Assembly (NCBI RefSeq): GCF_009730335.1
Contig: NZ_CP046315.1
Location: 124,001-188,000, forward strand
Source: Schaalia odontolytica
GTDB lineage: Bacteria; Actinomycetota; Actinomycetes; Actinomycetales; Actinomycetaceae
Direction: 5' to 3'
Length of the DNA: 64,000 nucleotides
The notes beneath the pieces are model-generated. The model worked only from the letters and a program-made list of their open reading frames with translations, made no database searches and had not been told where the DNA came from. Numbering within the stretch: position 1 is the stretch's first letter; the number at the start of each line of letters is the position of its first letter. The position numbers and the translations under genes are program-made. Shown here piece after piece: positions 8,336 to 15,978 of this stretch.

Positions 8336-8582
8336 GAGGGCTCCTGATCTGCGTTTTCAATGGATGCGCCGAGGGGATTTTCCTCGGCGACAGGAACGAT
8401 ATTTCCACCGGACGGTCTATTGCGCGAGGGCTGTTTCCCGTTTTGAAACTATGTGACAGGTGAGGGCTATCCCTCCCCGCAGGTTTCCACACCGGGACCT
8501 TCGACCCACTAAAACGTGCAAGTCGTCACGCACGGCCCCGCCAGCGCGCGCGAGGCCGTAGCGGCGCGTAAGAATTGCTCCC

Positions 8583-9341
8583 ATGCCCAAGCTACCGCGC
8601 ACCGTGAATGTCCCCGTGCCGGCTAGCCCTACCCGCCTCGAGATCCTCGAGGGCCTGCGCATCACGGCACCCGTCGCCGCGGGTTACATCCCGCTGGGCC
8701 TGGCATACGGCGTCCTCGTCATCCAGCTGGGCCTGCCGTGGTGGTTGGCTCCGTCGCTCTCCCTGGCCGCCTACTCGGGGTCGGCCGAGCTGCTCGTCGT
8801 CACTCTGGCCGCGCAGAATACGCCGCTGGCCGTCATTGCGGTGACGATGCTGCTGGTGAATTTCCGCCTCCTGTTTTTCGCCTTCTCGTTCCCCCTGCAC
8901 GTGATCGAGGGGCGTGTCGCGCGCCTCTTCTCGATGTACGCCCTGGTGGACGAGGCCTACGCGCTGACCGCAGCCCGCCCGAACGGGTGGACGAAGCCTC
9001 GGCTGCTGGCGATGCAGGTTCTCTTTAACCTGACGTGGGTGATCTCGAGCCTCGTGGGCGTATCCGCGGGATCGTTGATTCCCACGCAGATCGAGGGCCT
9101 CGACTTCGCGCTCACGGCCCTGTTCATCACGCTGACCCTGGATGCGGCGCGCACGAGGCGCGAGCTGCCCTCGATCCTCCTGTCTGGCGTGTCCTTCGCG
9201 GTGGCCATGGTGGTGGCGCCGGGCCAGCGCCTTCTGGTCGCGCTCCTGCTGTTTGTCGCGTGCCTGGTGGTTCGTCACGTCCTTCATCGCCGAGGCATCC
9301 TGCACTCCGCGGCTGAGGTGGCCGAAGGGGGTGCGCAGTGA
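8583..9341 (+). CDS. azlC: AzlC family branched-chain amino-acid exporter subunit
   Basis: 252 residues with several hydrophobic spans. The AzlC/YgaZ pattern is clear: GLRITAPVAAGYIPLGLAYG, SGSAELLVV, NFRLLFFAFSFP, a conserved ALVDEAYAL block, and polytopic C-terminal helices. With AzlD it forms a two-subunit exporter of branched-chain amino acids or analogues such as azaleucine. It overlaps azlD by 4 bp (GTGA). It is divergent from the ABC transporter operon. An A/T-rich AAGAAT hexamer 7 nt before the ATG and the absence of a clear SD leave open a leaderless start. Confidence 0.92.
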   Translation: MPKLPRTVNVPVPASPTRLEILEGLRITAPVAAGYIPLGLAYGVLVIQLGLPWWLAPSLSLAAYSGSAELLVVTLAAQNTPLAVIAVTMLLVNFRLLFFAFSFPLHVIEGRVARLFSMYALVDEAYALTAARPNGWTKPRLLAMQVLFNLTWVISSLVGVSAGSLIPTQIEGLDFALTALFITLTLDAARTRRELPSILLSGVSFAVAMVVAPGQRLLVALLLFVACLVVRHVLHRRGILHSAAEVAEGGAQ

Positions 9342-9667
9342 CTCCGACGCTGGGCTACCTGCTGGCGCTCCTGGCGATCACCTTCGTCATCGACTTTACG
9401 TTGCGCGCTCTGCCGTTCAAGATCCTGGAGCCGCTGCGCGATTCGCGCTTTGTCTCCGACATGGCGGTGTGGATGCCGCCGGGCATCATGCTGATTCTGG
9501 TGCTCTCGACGCTGACGCAGGGCGCGCAGGAGGCGGGTGGCCGCTGGTGGGCGGCGCTGGTGGCGACGGGAGTGACGGTCGCAGTACACCTGCTGAGCGG
9601 CCGCAAGCTCCTGTGGAGCGTCGGCATCGGAACGGTCTGCTACGTCGCGTTGCTCAACTGGCTCTGA
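9338..9667 (+). CDS. azlD: AzlD family branched-chain amino-acid exporter small subunit
   Basis: 109-residue polytopic protein starting at GTG 9338, overlapping the azlC stop by 4 bp. It has four predicted membrane segments and the AzlD landmark RALPFKIL near residue 25, matching the family's usual length of about 100-110. It is the partner of AzlC in the exporter. Confidence 0.92.
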   Translation: MTPTLGYLLALLAITFVIDFTLRALPFKILEPLRDSRFVSDMAVWMPPGIMLILVLSTLTQGAQEAGGRWWAALVATGVTVAVHLLSGRKLLWSVGIGTVCYVALLNWL

Positions 9668-9742
9668 CGAGCTCCGCCGAACGACTCCGACCAGCTGGCT
9701 GGGCTGCAGCCGCCCGGACCGCCAGGGTCGACCTACGCGCAC

Positions 9743-9820
9743 GTTAACCCGATAGGTGGTGGCCTGGGCGGCCTGCCCACCATGCCACCAATAGGGTTTA
9801 GCTGCGCATTAGCGGGTTAA
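9743..9820. repeat. Nested inverted repeats downstream of azlD
   Basis: GTTAACCCG (9743-9751) pairs with GCGGGTTAA (9812-9820). Inside, GGTGG near 9755 pairs with CCACC near 9785, with ATAGG/ATAGGG also repeated. It could fold as an azlD terminator, but no U-run follows. It opens a 1.19-kb gap (9668-10856) that is otherwise filled by the repeat arrays listed next and contains no supportable gene. Confidence 0.45.
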
Positions 9821-10070
9821 GGGTGCCAGTAGTGGGGTCCAGCTACCAGATCCGCCTCGCATCCGCCTCGCCTACAGCGCTGAATAGCACAATCGATGCA
9901 TCCACCCCCTCACGCCGCAACCTCAGCACCACGCAACGGGGGAATGGCGTCATTAGAGGTACGACACGCCGACGACACGCAGCCAACCAGCTTCTAATGC
10001 TGCAAACCCCCCCACCTCAGCCAGCCTGAAGTGCGCGGCGCTGCATCCAAGACCGGCGCAGGGGCGGTTG

Positions 10071-10232
10071 GCGCGAAGAAACTCGCCCAGCACCGCCCCT
10101 CCAGCAACTCTTCCGCGAAAAAACTCGCCCCGCGGGCCAGAAAACGCCGATTTTGGGCCATTTTGAGCGCGCAGGGCGAACTTTTTCGCGCTCACGCACA
10201 CATCAGGCCACGCAGGGCGAACTTTTTCGCGC
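10071..10232. repeat. Array A: two direct plus two inverted GCGAAAAAGTTCGCCC-like units
   Basis: GCGCGAAGAAACTCGCCC (10071-10088) and GCGAAAAAACTCGCCC (10115-10130) are followed by two inverted copies, GGGCGAACTTTTTCGCGC, at 10174-10191 and 10215-10232. Spacing within each arm is about 41-42 bp. The arms can pair with each other. Confidence 0.75.
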
Positions 10233-10256
10233 ACGAGGCGAGACAACGTGGCGACG

Positions 10257-10505
10257 TTGAAACCAACAACACCTCTGCTCACCCCCAACAAGGAAGCCTT
10301 GAAACCGGCATCGCCTCTGCTCTCCCCCAACAAGGGACCCTTGAAACCGACATCACCTCTGCACCCGAAAAACGCACCAAAAATGCCCATTTCCCACCCG
10401 CAAAGGCGATGGCGGTTTCAATCGGGGCTCGGCCGGCGCCCGCAAAGGCGATGACGGTTTCAGTCGAGGCTCGGCCGACGCCCGCAAAGGCGACACCGGT
10501 TTCAG
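10257..10505. repeat. Array B: three direct plus three inverted TGAAACCGNCATCGCC units at 42 bp
   Basis: TTGAAACC starts at 10257, 10299 and 10341, each continuing into an ACATCACCTCTGC-like stretch. The inverted GGTTTCAA or GGTTTCAG starts at 10414, 10456 and 10498. All four intra-arm intervals are exactly 42 bp. About 21 bp of core is shared between arms; the remaining half of the unit is conserved within an arm but differs between arms. Several frames stay open across it because of base composition and the period being a multiple of three, but none looks like a gene. Confidence 0.85.
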
Positions 10506-10540
10506 ACAACCAGCCGCCTGGTCGGCACGGCCTGACTGCG

Positions 10541-10782
10541 GTGCCCGTGGGCGGCGGTAGGGCTGGGCCAGACAACGAGCCGACGCGCCGAGCCACCCAT
10601 CAGCGTCACAAGCCCCACTGGTGTGAAGGGCACCGGAGGGACCGGAGGGCCTGGCTGCGGTGCCCGTGGGCGGCGGCGGGGCCTGGCCGGGCTTCGAGAT
10701 CGACCGCTCCGAGCCGCAGGCTCGCGTGTGGCGATCTCGCGGGCGGGCAGCCGCCCACGGGCACACCAAGCAGCCCGGCCCC
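10541..10782. repeat. Array D: GTGCCCGTGGGCGGCGG, two direct and one inverted
   Basis: Direct copies are at 10541-10557 and 10660-10676. An inverted copy CCGCCCACGGGCAC is at 10751-10764, followed by ACCAAGCAGCCCGGCCC. The inverted copy matches the repeat at 5201-5238. It lies immediately upstream of the hydrolase gene at 10857. Confidence 0.65.
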
Positions 10783-10856
10783 ACAGCCGGACCAAACAGC
10801 ACCTAGAACAGCCACGGCCACAACGGCGCCGCCACAAAACCGCTACCATTGTGTCC

Positions 10857-12167
10857 ATGCACACAGAGTCGTACCTGCACCACGGTCACACCGTTTACGA
10901 ACACCGCCTGGACGTTCCCCTTGATCACCTGCGCCCCACTGGCGAGGACAACCCGACGATTCAGGTTTTCGCGCGCGAGGTCGTGCGCAAGGGCCGCGAG
11001 GACGCGCCCTACGCGGTGTTCCTCCAGGGGGGACCGGGCTACCCGAGTCCGCGTTTCGGCACGTTTACCGGCGGGTGGATGAATCGTCTCCTGCAGGATT
11101 ACCGCGTGGTGCTCCTAGATCAGCGAGGCACGGGCCAGTCGACCCGCATGGACGCACAGGCGCTCTCCCACTTGGACACGGACGAGGAAAAGGCTGCGTA
11201 CCTGCGCCACTTCCGCCAGGATCAGATCGTGTACGACGCGGAGGCGCTTCGCCGCGAGCTGTGCGGGGATGACCCGTGGACGACGCTCGGCCAGTCGTTC
11301 GGCGGCTTCATCACGACCTCGTACCTGTCGCTGGCTCCCCAGGGCCTGAAGGCCAGCCTGATCACGGGAGGTCTGCCCGGCCTCGTCCATGTGGACGACA
11401 TCTACCGCCTGACGTATGAGCGCACGGCGGCCCGCAACCGCGCGTACTTCCAGCGCCACCCGAGCGATGAGCGCACGGTGCGCGAACTGTGCGCGCACCT
11501 GGCGGACACAGAAGAGACGCTGCCGACGGGCGAGCGCCTCTCCCCCGCGCGCCTGCGCATGATCGGCATGATGCTGGGCGGCCAGGGCAACACGGATCAG
11601 CTGCACTACCTGCTGGAGGGACCGTGGACGTCGGTTCGAGGCCAGCGCAAGCTCTCGTCGCAGTTCCTGGCGGCGATCGGCTCGCAGGTGGACGTTGCGC
11701 CGATTTACGGCGTGTTCCAGGAGTACATCTACGCGTGTGCGACGCCGGACCTGGTGGGCACGGCGACCGGCTGGGCGGCGGATCGCCTGGCCGAGGAGAT
11801 CCCGGGCTTCGCGAAGGACGCGAACCCCTTGGATGAGAGTGAGCCGTTCTACCTGACGGGCGAGCACTTCATGCGCCGCGTGTTCGACGAGGATCCGGGC
11901 TTGACGCCGCTGAAGGGCGTCGCAGAGATCCTCGCGTCGACGACGGAGGCGGCGCCCGTGTACCTGCCGGATGTGCTGGCCGAGAACACGGTGCCGGTGG
12001 CTGCGGCCGTGTATTACGACGACATGTTCGTGCCGCGCGAGCTGTCCGTGGAGACGGGTGAGCTGATCGGCGCTCGCCACTACATCACGAATGAGTACCA
12101 GCACGACGGATCCGCCTATTCGGGCGGAAAGGTCGTCTCTCACCTGCTTGACCTGCTCGCGGATTGA
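10857..12167 (+). CDS. Alpha/beta hydrolase, proline iminopeptidase-like (S33 family)
   Basis: 436 residues. It has the oxyanion-hole motif QGGPG (57-61), the nucleophile elbow GQSFGG with Ser147, and a VLLDQRGTGQS strand typical of S33 peptidases that release N-terminal proline or other residues. Length and the large cap region fit the actinobacterial prolyl-aminopeptidase-like group. The substrate is not assured. The ATG at 10857 is chosen because TACCAT (10844-10849) lies 7 nt upstream, a leaderless layout, and homology-like sequence starts there; upstream in-frame codons run into repeat array D. Confidence 0.88.
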   Translation: MHTESYLHHGHTVYEHRLDVPLDHLRPTGEDNPTIQVFAREVVRKGREDAPYAVFLQGGPGYPSPRFGTFTGGWMNRLLQDYRVVLLDQRGTGQSTRMDAQALSHLDTDEEKAAYLRHFRQDQIVYDAEALRRELCGDDPWTTLGQSFGGFITTSYLSLAPQGLKASLITGGLPGLVHVDDIYRLTYERTAARNRAYFQRHPSDERTVRELCAHLADTEETLPTGERLSPARLRMIGMMLGGQGNTDQLHYLLEGPWTSVRGQRKLSSQFLAAIGSQVDVAPIYGVFQEYIYACATPDLVGTATGWAADRLAEEIPGFAKDANPLDESEPFYLTGEHFMRRVFDEDPGLTPLKGVAEILASTTEAAPVYLPDVLAENTVPVAAAVYYDDMFVPRELSVETGELIGARHYITNEYQHDGSAYSGGKVVSHLLDLLAD

Positions 12168-12197
12168 TCCGCGCGCTCCCGATTGAAAGGACTGGCC

Positions 12198-12716
12198 ATG
12201 GCCACCTCAGCTAGCTGTTCTTGTCCGTGCGCTGGCTCGGTGGACCCGACTCGGGTCGCGGGGTTCGCGGCGGGCGTGGGTGCGACCGTCGCGTGGTACG
12301 CCCTGCCCGATTACGTGCGCTCACGCCCGTTGCGCGGCCTCGTGAAGGCGGGTCTCCTGGGGGTACTCGGCTGGTCGATGGTGGCGCAGCTGCCGGAGCC
12401 CTCGGAACTTCCGCCCTACGATGACGAGGACGTGGATTGCTCGAAGTCGTCCCCCGTCGCGGGTGAGGATCCGCTCGAGGGCATCACTGAGGCGGATCCG
12501 GCGGAGCTGGCGGTTCTCGCGGGCGCGGCGCTGGGGTCGGCGATGATCACGGTCGGCGTGGAGCGTTGGCTGTTCCGCCGCGGTGAGGGTCGCCGTGCGC
12601 AGGGCGCTCGTTTTGCCCACACGAGGCAGGGGCTGGCCCTGGGCGCTCTGGAAGCGGGCCTGACCGCGCTGACGTTCGGCGCGGGAGCCGTGCGAGAAAA
12701 GCTTTCGAAGGGCTGA
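12198..12716 (+). CDS. Conserved small membrane-associated protein, unknown
   Basis: 172 residues from the ATG at 12198, preceded by GAAAGG at 12185-12190. A Cys-rich N-terminus (ASCSCPCAGS) leads into a hydrophobic segment (VAGFAAGVGATVAWYALP), then an acidic middle (PPYDDEDVDC), a second hydrophobic stretch (LAVLAGAALGSAMITVGVE) and a basic region, with a third hydrophobic segment near the C-terminus. It lies 30 bp after the hydrolase gene and is probably co-transcribed. No family was recognised. Confidence 0.7.
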   Translation: MATSASCSCPCAGSVDPTRVAGFAAGVGATVAWYALPDYVRSRPLRGLVKAGLLGVLGWSMVAQLPEPSELPPYDDEDVDCSKSSPVAGEDPLEGITEADPAELAVLAGAALGSAMITVGVERWLFRRGEGRRAQGARFAHTRQGLALGALEAGLTALTFGAGAVREKLSKG

Positions 12717-12759
12717 CGTTTCGTCTATCGTCCCGCGCCGACGAGGCCGGGGCGCAGTG

Positions 12760-12793
12760 ATCGGGTCCGTGCGCGTGGGCGTGCGGGCCCGAT
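12760..12793. terminator. Bidirectional hairpin between convergent genes
   Basis: ATCGGGTCCG (12760-12769) pairs with CGGGCCCGAT (12784-12793) with one G-U pair, in the gap between genes converging at 12716 and 12799. A GAGGCCGGGGC motif copy lies just before it at 12743-12753. Confidence 0.5.
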
Positions 12794-12798
12794 GCGTG

Positions 12799-13374
12799 TC
12801 AGAGGGTGCGTCCGTTGATGCGGCGCAGTGCTTGGCAGGAGCGCCAGGAGTTGAGGAGCCCCATGGCAAGGGGCAGGGAGGCGAGGGCGGCGAGGAGAGC
12901 GGATTCGGTGGCGACGGCGATGCCACCGACGGCGAGGAATCCGATGAACCAGGCGAGCTTCATGCGCGCGCAGGCGGTCATGACGGCGCCGTCTTGCCGG
13001 GCGGCGTGCAGGGCTGCGTGGGACTCGGAGAAGATGACGAGGTCTTCGTTGCCGTCCCATTCGCGGTGCCAGCGGCGGGCCGCGATGAGGAGTGCGGCGA
13101 GGAGCGCAAGGAGGATGAGTCCTCCTCCGAGAATGAGGCTCAGGGCGAGGCCGGCGAGCTTTTCGCTGACCGGTTCGGGCATGGAGGAGAGTTCGACGAT
13201 GGCGCCGATGGCGCTGACGGAGACGATCAGGAGGATGGTGACGACGTCGATGGCGATGTTGACGCGGCCCTGCGTTCGCTGGCCGGCGCGCACGCGGTTG
13301 TAGCGGCGCAGCTGGTCATTCCCCAGGCGGTAGGGCCGGGGCGCGGCATCGAATTGCAACGGCTGATAGGTCAC
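12799..13374 (-). CDS. Membrane protein of unknown function
   Basis: 191 residues from a GTG at 13372-13374. An upstream ATG at 13420-13422 is also in frame but the extension looks non-coding. A charged N-terminus (RLGNDQLRRYNRVRAG) is followed by two strong hydrophobic segments, a central soluble part (RWHREWDGNEDLVIFSESHAALHAARQDG) and two further hydrophobic segments. The middle resembles a DUF-type PH-like segment between helix pairs, but this is only an impression. TATTGT just upstream could be a -10. Confidence 0.6.
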   Translation of the reverse strand: MTYQPLQFDAAPRPYRLGNDQLRRYNRVRAGQRTQGRVNIAIDVVTILLIVSVSAIGAIVELSSMPEPVSEKLAGLALSLILGGGLILLALLAALLIAARRWHREWDGNEDLVIFSESHAALHAARQDGAVMTACARMKLAWFIGFLAVGGIAVATESALLAALASLPLAMGLLNSWRSCQALRRINGRTL

Positions 13375-13509
13375 ACCCTCACAATAGCGTTGTCCGTTAA
13401 CTTTTCGCGCCTTACAAAGCAACTACAAGCTGCCCAGTTGGACACTTTTTCACTGGTCAGGATATGAGCATTTTTCGCCATAATCACTGAAACTGCGCGG
13501 CGACAGGGA

Positions 13510-13578
13510 TCAGCGGGTGAGCGCCATCAGTCCGAAGAGGATGAGCCCCGCCAGCACGATCATGCGTATGAAGTCCAT
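13510..13578 (-). CDS. 22-residue hydrophobic ORF, or displaced C-terminus of the broken gene
   Basis: ATG at 13576-13578 to TGA at 13510-13512 encodes MDFIRMIVLAGLILFGLMALTR, shown here in words as a single hydrophobic helix flanked by charged residues. It overlaps the end of the frameshifted gene at 13560 in another frame. It may be a genuine micro-protein or the original C-terminal helix of that gene separated by a frameshift. Confidence 0.3.
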   Translation of the reverse strand: MDFIRMIVLAGLILFGLMALTR

Positions 13579-14113
13579 GACGGAGCTCCCCGGTCCGGGA
13601 AGCACTTGCGCAGGATCCTGAAGGTCAGGCGCACGCCTCGCGGGAGGACGCGATTGAAGCACGCGATCTGCGCGAACGTCATGAGGTAGCCGCTGAGCGA
13701 CATGACGGCGTACAGGAGGAAGAAGAGGAGCGCGAGCTCATCCGTCATGATTCGCAAGGTCGCGACGTAGCCGATTCCGCAGCCGAAGCCCGCGAAAATG
13801 GCGAAAATCCAGGCTTTGTCGAGGGCGAAGGTCACGCGCTTGAGCATCCGCCCGTAGGCCTCGGCGAGGGCCGGCTCCATCTCGACGGCGTCCCAGGTCG
13901 ACGAGGCACAGGGGCAGCTCGCGGGCAATCTCGCGGGATTGGGGGTGCAGGCGCATGCCGGCCGAGGCGGTCGGCGTAGGCCGCGGCCTGGACGTCGCGA
14001 CGGTAACAGGCGTCTTCACCCATGACCTTCAGGGATTCGAGGATAGACAGGACCACGCGGTAGTCGTACCGGGCGAGGGCCTCGTCAACGTCGGCGAAGG
14101 TGGGCGTCGTCAT
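13560..14113 (-). pseudogene. Frameshifted membrane-protein gene
   Basis: Starting at ATG 14113 with TATCGT 7 nt upstream (leaderless type), the first frame reads as coding for about 51 residues (MTTPTFADVDEALARYDYRV through AAYADRLG). Coding-like sequence then moves to a second frame (GMRLHPQSREIARELPLC) and a third (TWDAVEMEPALAEAYGRMLK) that continues to the stop at 13560 with three hydrophobic segments. Two successive shifts in the same direction are needed to join them. The intact product would be a soluble N-terminal domain with a membrane C-terminus. This is either a decayed gene or clustered sequencing errors. Confidence 0.6.
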
Positions 14114-14141
14114 GGCGCATACGATACCGCCCCGCACACGC

Positions 14142-14171
14142 CCGAGGTGACCTCGTCCACGACACACGGGT
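14142..14171. repeat. 30-bp direct repeat, left copy, bounding the 14.1-17.9 kb cassette
   Basis: Begins CCGAGGTGACCTCGTCCACG and ends ACACGGGT. It matches 17860-17889 at 29 of 30 positions. It includes the near-palindrome CGAGGTGACCTCG. It lies immediately upstream of the frameshifted gene, at the edge of the secretion-effector-like cassette. Confidence 0.8.
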
Positions 14172-14329
14172 GAATCTCAGAACGTGTCCTGAGCACATCA
14201 TCTCTGACCTGCGACTACGACAAAACACTGCGCTGTAGAGCCAAATCGCGCTGCGGATTGTTGAACAACCGGAGTACGCTGACCATTAAGTGACGCACAG
14301 CATGCGCGCCGCCCGATTGTTCCAACGGA

Positions 14330-15538
14330 GTGAAGCAATGCCCCCCCCTTCCAGCTACCTCAACGGTTCCCACATCGGCGGGAACCGTAGAATTCGCCGA
14401 GTCCTTTACGTGGGACTTTCCGGTTAAGGTGGACGCGATCCTGTCGCTGAAGGATCAGTGCGATAAACCGATCGCGGCACTCGACGAGGCCATTGGCGAC
14501 GCGACGGCCGCCCGAGGGATGGTCGAACATCAGAGAGCCAGGCTGGTGGAGACCGTCGTCGAGCACCTGACGAATGTCATCTCCGCAGCCGAGCACGCGC
14601 TATCATGTTTTCGCTCACTACAATCCGCCCTGGAGGACTACGGGGGCGCCGTGAAGCCCATCAGGACAGAGTTTGAGGCCATCATCACCGACGCCAGTGG
14701 CGCAGGATTGACGGTTTCACAAGACGGTACACAGGTGACCATCAGCCACCCGGCGAACATCCCGGGCGGCCTTGGCGCCTTCTTTGCATCGCTGCGCTCG
14801 CGCTGCGAGATCAACCAGAGGAAGTTCGCCTACGCGGAAAAACTGTTCGGCGATGCCCTCGCAGGCATCGACCCCGCCCTCTGGGAGTCGACGCTCCTCC
14901 CCGTGTTCAACAAATTCGTCGAAACATACGGATTCCCCACGGGGTTGAATGCGAGAGCTCGCTTGCCCGGATGGGCAGACACCATGCACAATACCCTCGC
15001 AGACGGGATCGAGTCGGTCTACTTACAGGCGAAGGGTGCCAAGTACCAGGCGCCGGCCGGAATCAAGGACGCGTCCCCCTGGAAGCAGATCACCGAGCGA
15101 GGGAACCTCAAGAACTGGAAGGTCCCGGGGGTGGACGCCGTCAAGGGCGGCAGTCGAGCGATCAAGACCGCCGACGTTTTGCGAACGGGCGGCAAGCTCG
15201 CGGGCCGCGCCTGCGCGGTCCTCGACGGAGTCGTCAGCGCCTACGACAGCTACCAGTCGGACTCCTACCACCACCCGGAGATGGGACAGGGCGAAAAGAT
15301 CGCAAGAGCCGGAGTGACGGGCGCAGCCAGCGCTACAGGCGCGTACTTCGGAGCCACCTACGGAGCACAACTCGGCGCAGCGATCGGTGCTGTCGGCGGC
15401 CCCGTCGGCATTCTGGCGGGAGGCGTTATCGGCGGCATTATTGGTGGACTTGGCGGAAGCAAACTCGGACAAACGGTAGGGAATATTGTCAACAACGGTA
15501 TGCACTCACTCATCAACACTGGAGGTTCACAGTCATGA
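14330..15538 (+). CDS. WXG/LXG-like secreted effector candidate with glycine-zipper C-terminus
   Basis: 402 residues as annotated from GTG 14330. Residues about 25-130 are helical, with an F-T-W-D-F segment and a long heptad-like region (LVETVVEHLTNVISAAEHALSCF), like the N-terminal targeting part of type VII substrates. The central part is unrecognised. Residues about 328-385 are a glycine-zipper stretch (GAAIGAVGGPVGILAGG, then GGIIGGLGG) of the kind found in pore-forming toxins. A C8 tract lies directly after a better-placed ATG at 14338 that is out of frame (see the tract entry). It overlaps the next gene by 4 bp. Function as a toxin is inferred. Confidence 0.65.
   Translation: MKQCPPLPATSTVPTSAGTVEFAESFTWDFPVKVDAILSLKDQCDKPIAALDEAIGDATAARGMVEHQRARLVETVVEHLTNVISAAEHALSCFRSLQSALEDYGGAVKPIRTEFEAIITDASGAGLTVSQDGTQVTISHPANIPGGLGAFFASLRSRCEINQRKFAYAEKLFGDALAGIDPALWESTLLPVFNKFVETYGFPTGLNARARLPGWADTMHNTLADGIESVYLQAKGAKYQAPAGIKDASPWKQITERGNLKNWKVPGVDAVKGGSRAIKTADVLRTGGKLAGRACAVLDGVVSAYDSYQSDSYHHPEMGQGEKIARAGVTGAASATGAYFGATYGAQLGAAIGAVGGPVGILAGGVIGGIIGGLGGSKLGQTVGNIVNNGMHSLINTGGSQS
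14341..14348 (+). repeat. C8 homopolymer immediately after a start codon
   Basis: Eight cytosines follow ATG 14338-14340. CGGAG at 14326-14330 lies 7 nt before that ATG, ideal spacing, whereas the in-frame GTG 14330 overlaps the purine tract. With eight C the ATG frame ends after 24 codons. With seven (or ten) C it would read MPPLPATSTVP and enter the long effector frame. This is the usual design of a slipped-strand phase switch. Confidence 0.7.
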
Positions 15539-15978
15539 TTTTCTGGGAAGTCTTTGGCGCAATTTTCGGGCTCATGATTATTGGCGCCTGGTACATGGAG
15601 ACCTATCTCGATACCACGTTCTCTAGCAACTCCCGTATCATTACCTCGCGGATGAGCAGCAGCGCGAGAAGCCAAGCAACAACACGCCCACTTGTTGGCC
15701 TTGGTTTCTTCATCTGTAGCCTCGGAAACACCAGCTATAAATTGGGTTTCCATTACGTCATGACGGGGATCCTCACAGCCGTCGGTATACTCTGTTTTCT
15801 TATCGCTGCCATCTATCATTTCTTCCCCTTATCCGTTCCCCGATGGGCCGACGCTCGGTACCAGTACATGAAGCGCCACGGAATGCTGGACGAGAACGGT
15901 GATCCCCTCCCGCAGTTCGAGCTTTCGGAGGACGACGAGGAGTCCGCTGACAACGATCAGGGATGGAGGACACCATGA
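15535..15978 (+). CDS. Small membrane protein, candidate immunity protein
   Basis: 147 residues, ATG overlapping the effector stop (ATGA). About three hydrophobic segments: residues 3-22 (VFGAIFGLMIIGAWYM), 51-66 and 72-100 (TGILTAVGILCFLIAAIYHFF). The acidic tail contains GMLDENGDP and ELSEDDEE. Position directly after a pore-former-like gene with translational coupling suggests a membrane immunity protein, as for glycine-zipper LXG toxins of Firmicutes. That role is inference. An internally deleted relative is encoded at 17617-17868. Confidence 0.75.
   Translation: MIFWEVFGAIFGLMIIGAWYMETYLDTTFSSNSRIITSRMSSSARSQATTRPLVGLGFFICSLGNTSYKLGFHYVMTGILTAVGILCFLIAAIYHFFPLSVPRWADARYQYMKRHGMLDENGDPLPQFELSEDDEESADNDQGWRTP

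Noticed and set aside
6533-8347. 604-codon open frame on the plus strand
   Set aside because: It is antisense to the permease and binding-protein genes, has Asp/Glu/Gly-rich low-complexity composition typical of complement frames in high-GC DNA, and no RBS.
10257-10505. CRISPR array
   Set aside because: Units include conserved 'spacers' within each arm, the second half is inverted, and no cas genes are near.
10031-10924. Repeat-containing open frame upstream of the hydrolase gene
   Set aside because: Several frames on both strands stay open across the 42-bp repeats because 42 is a multiple of three. No RBS, no fold-like composition, and the hydrolase start is better placed at 10857.
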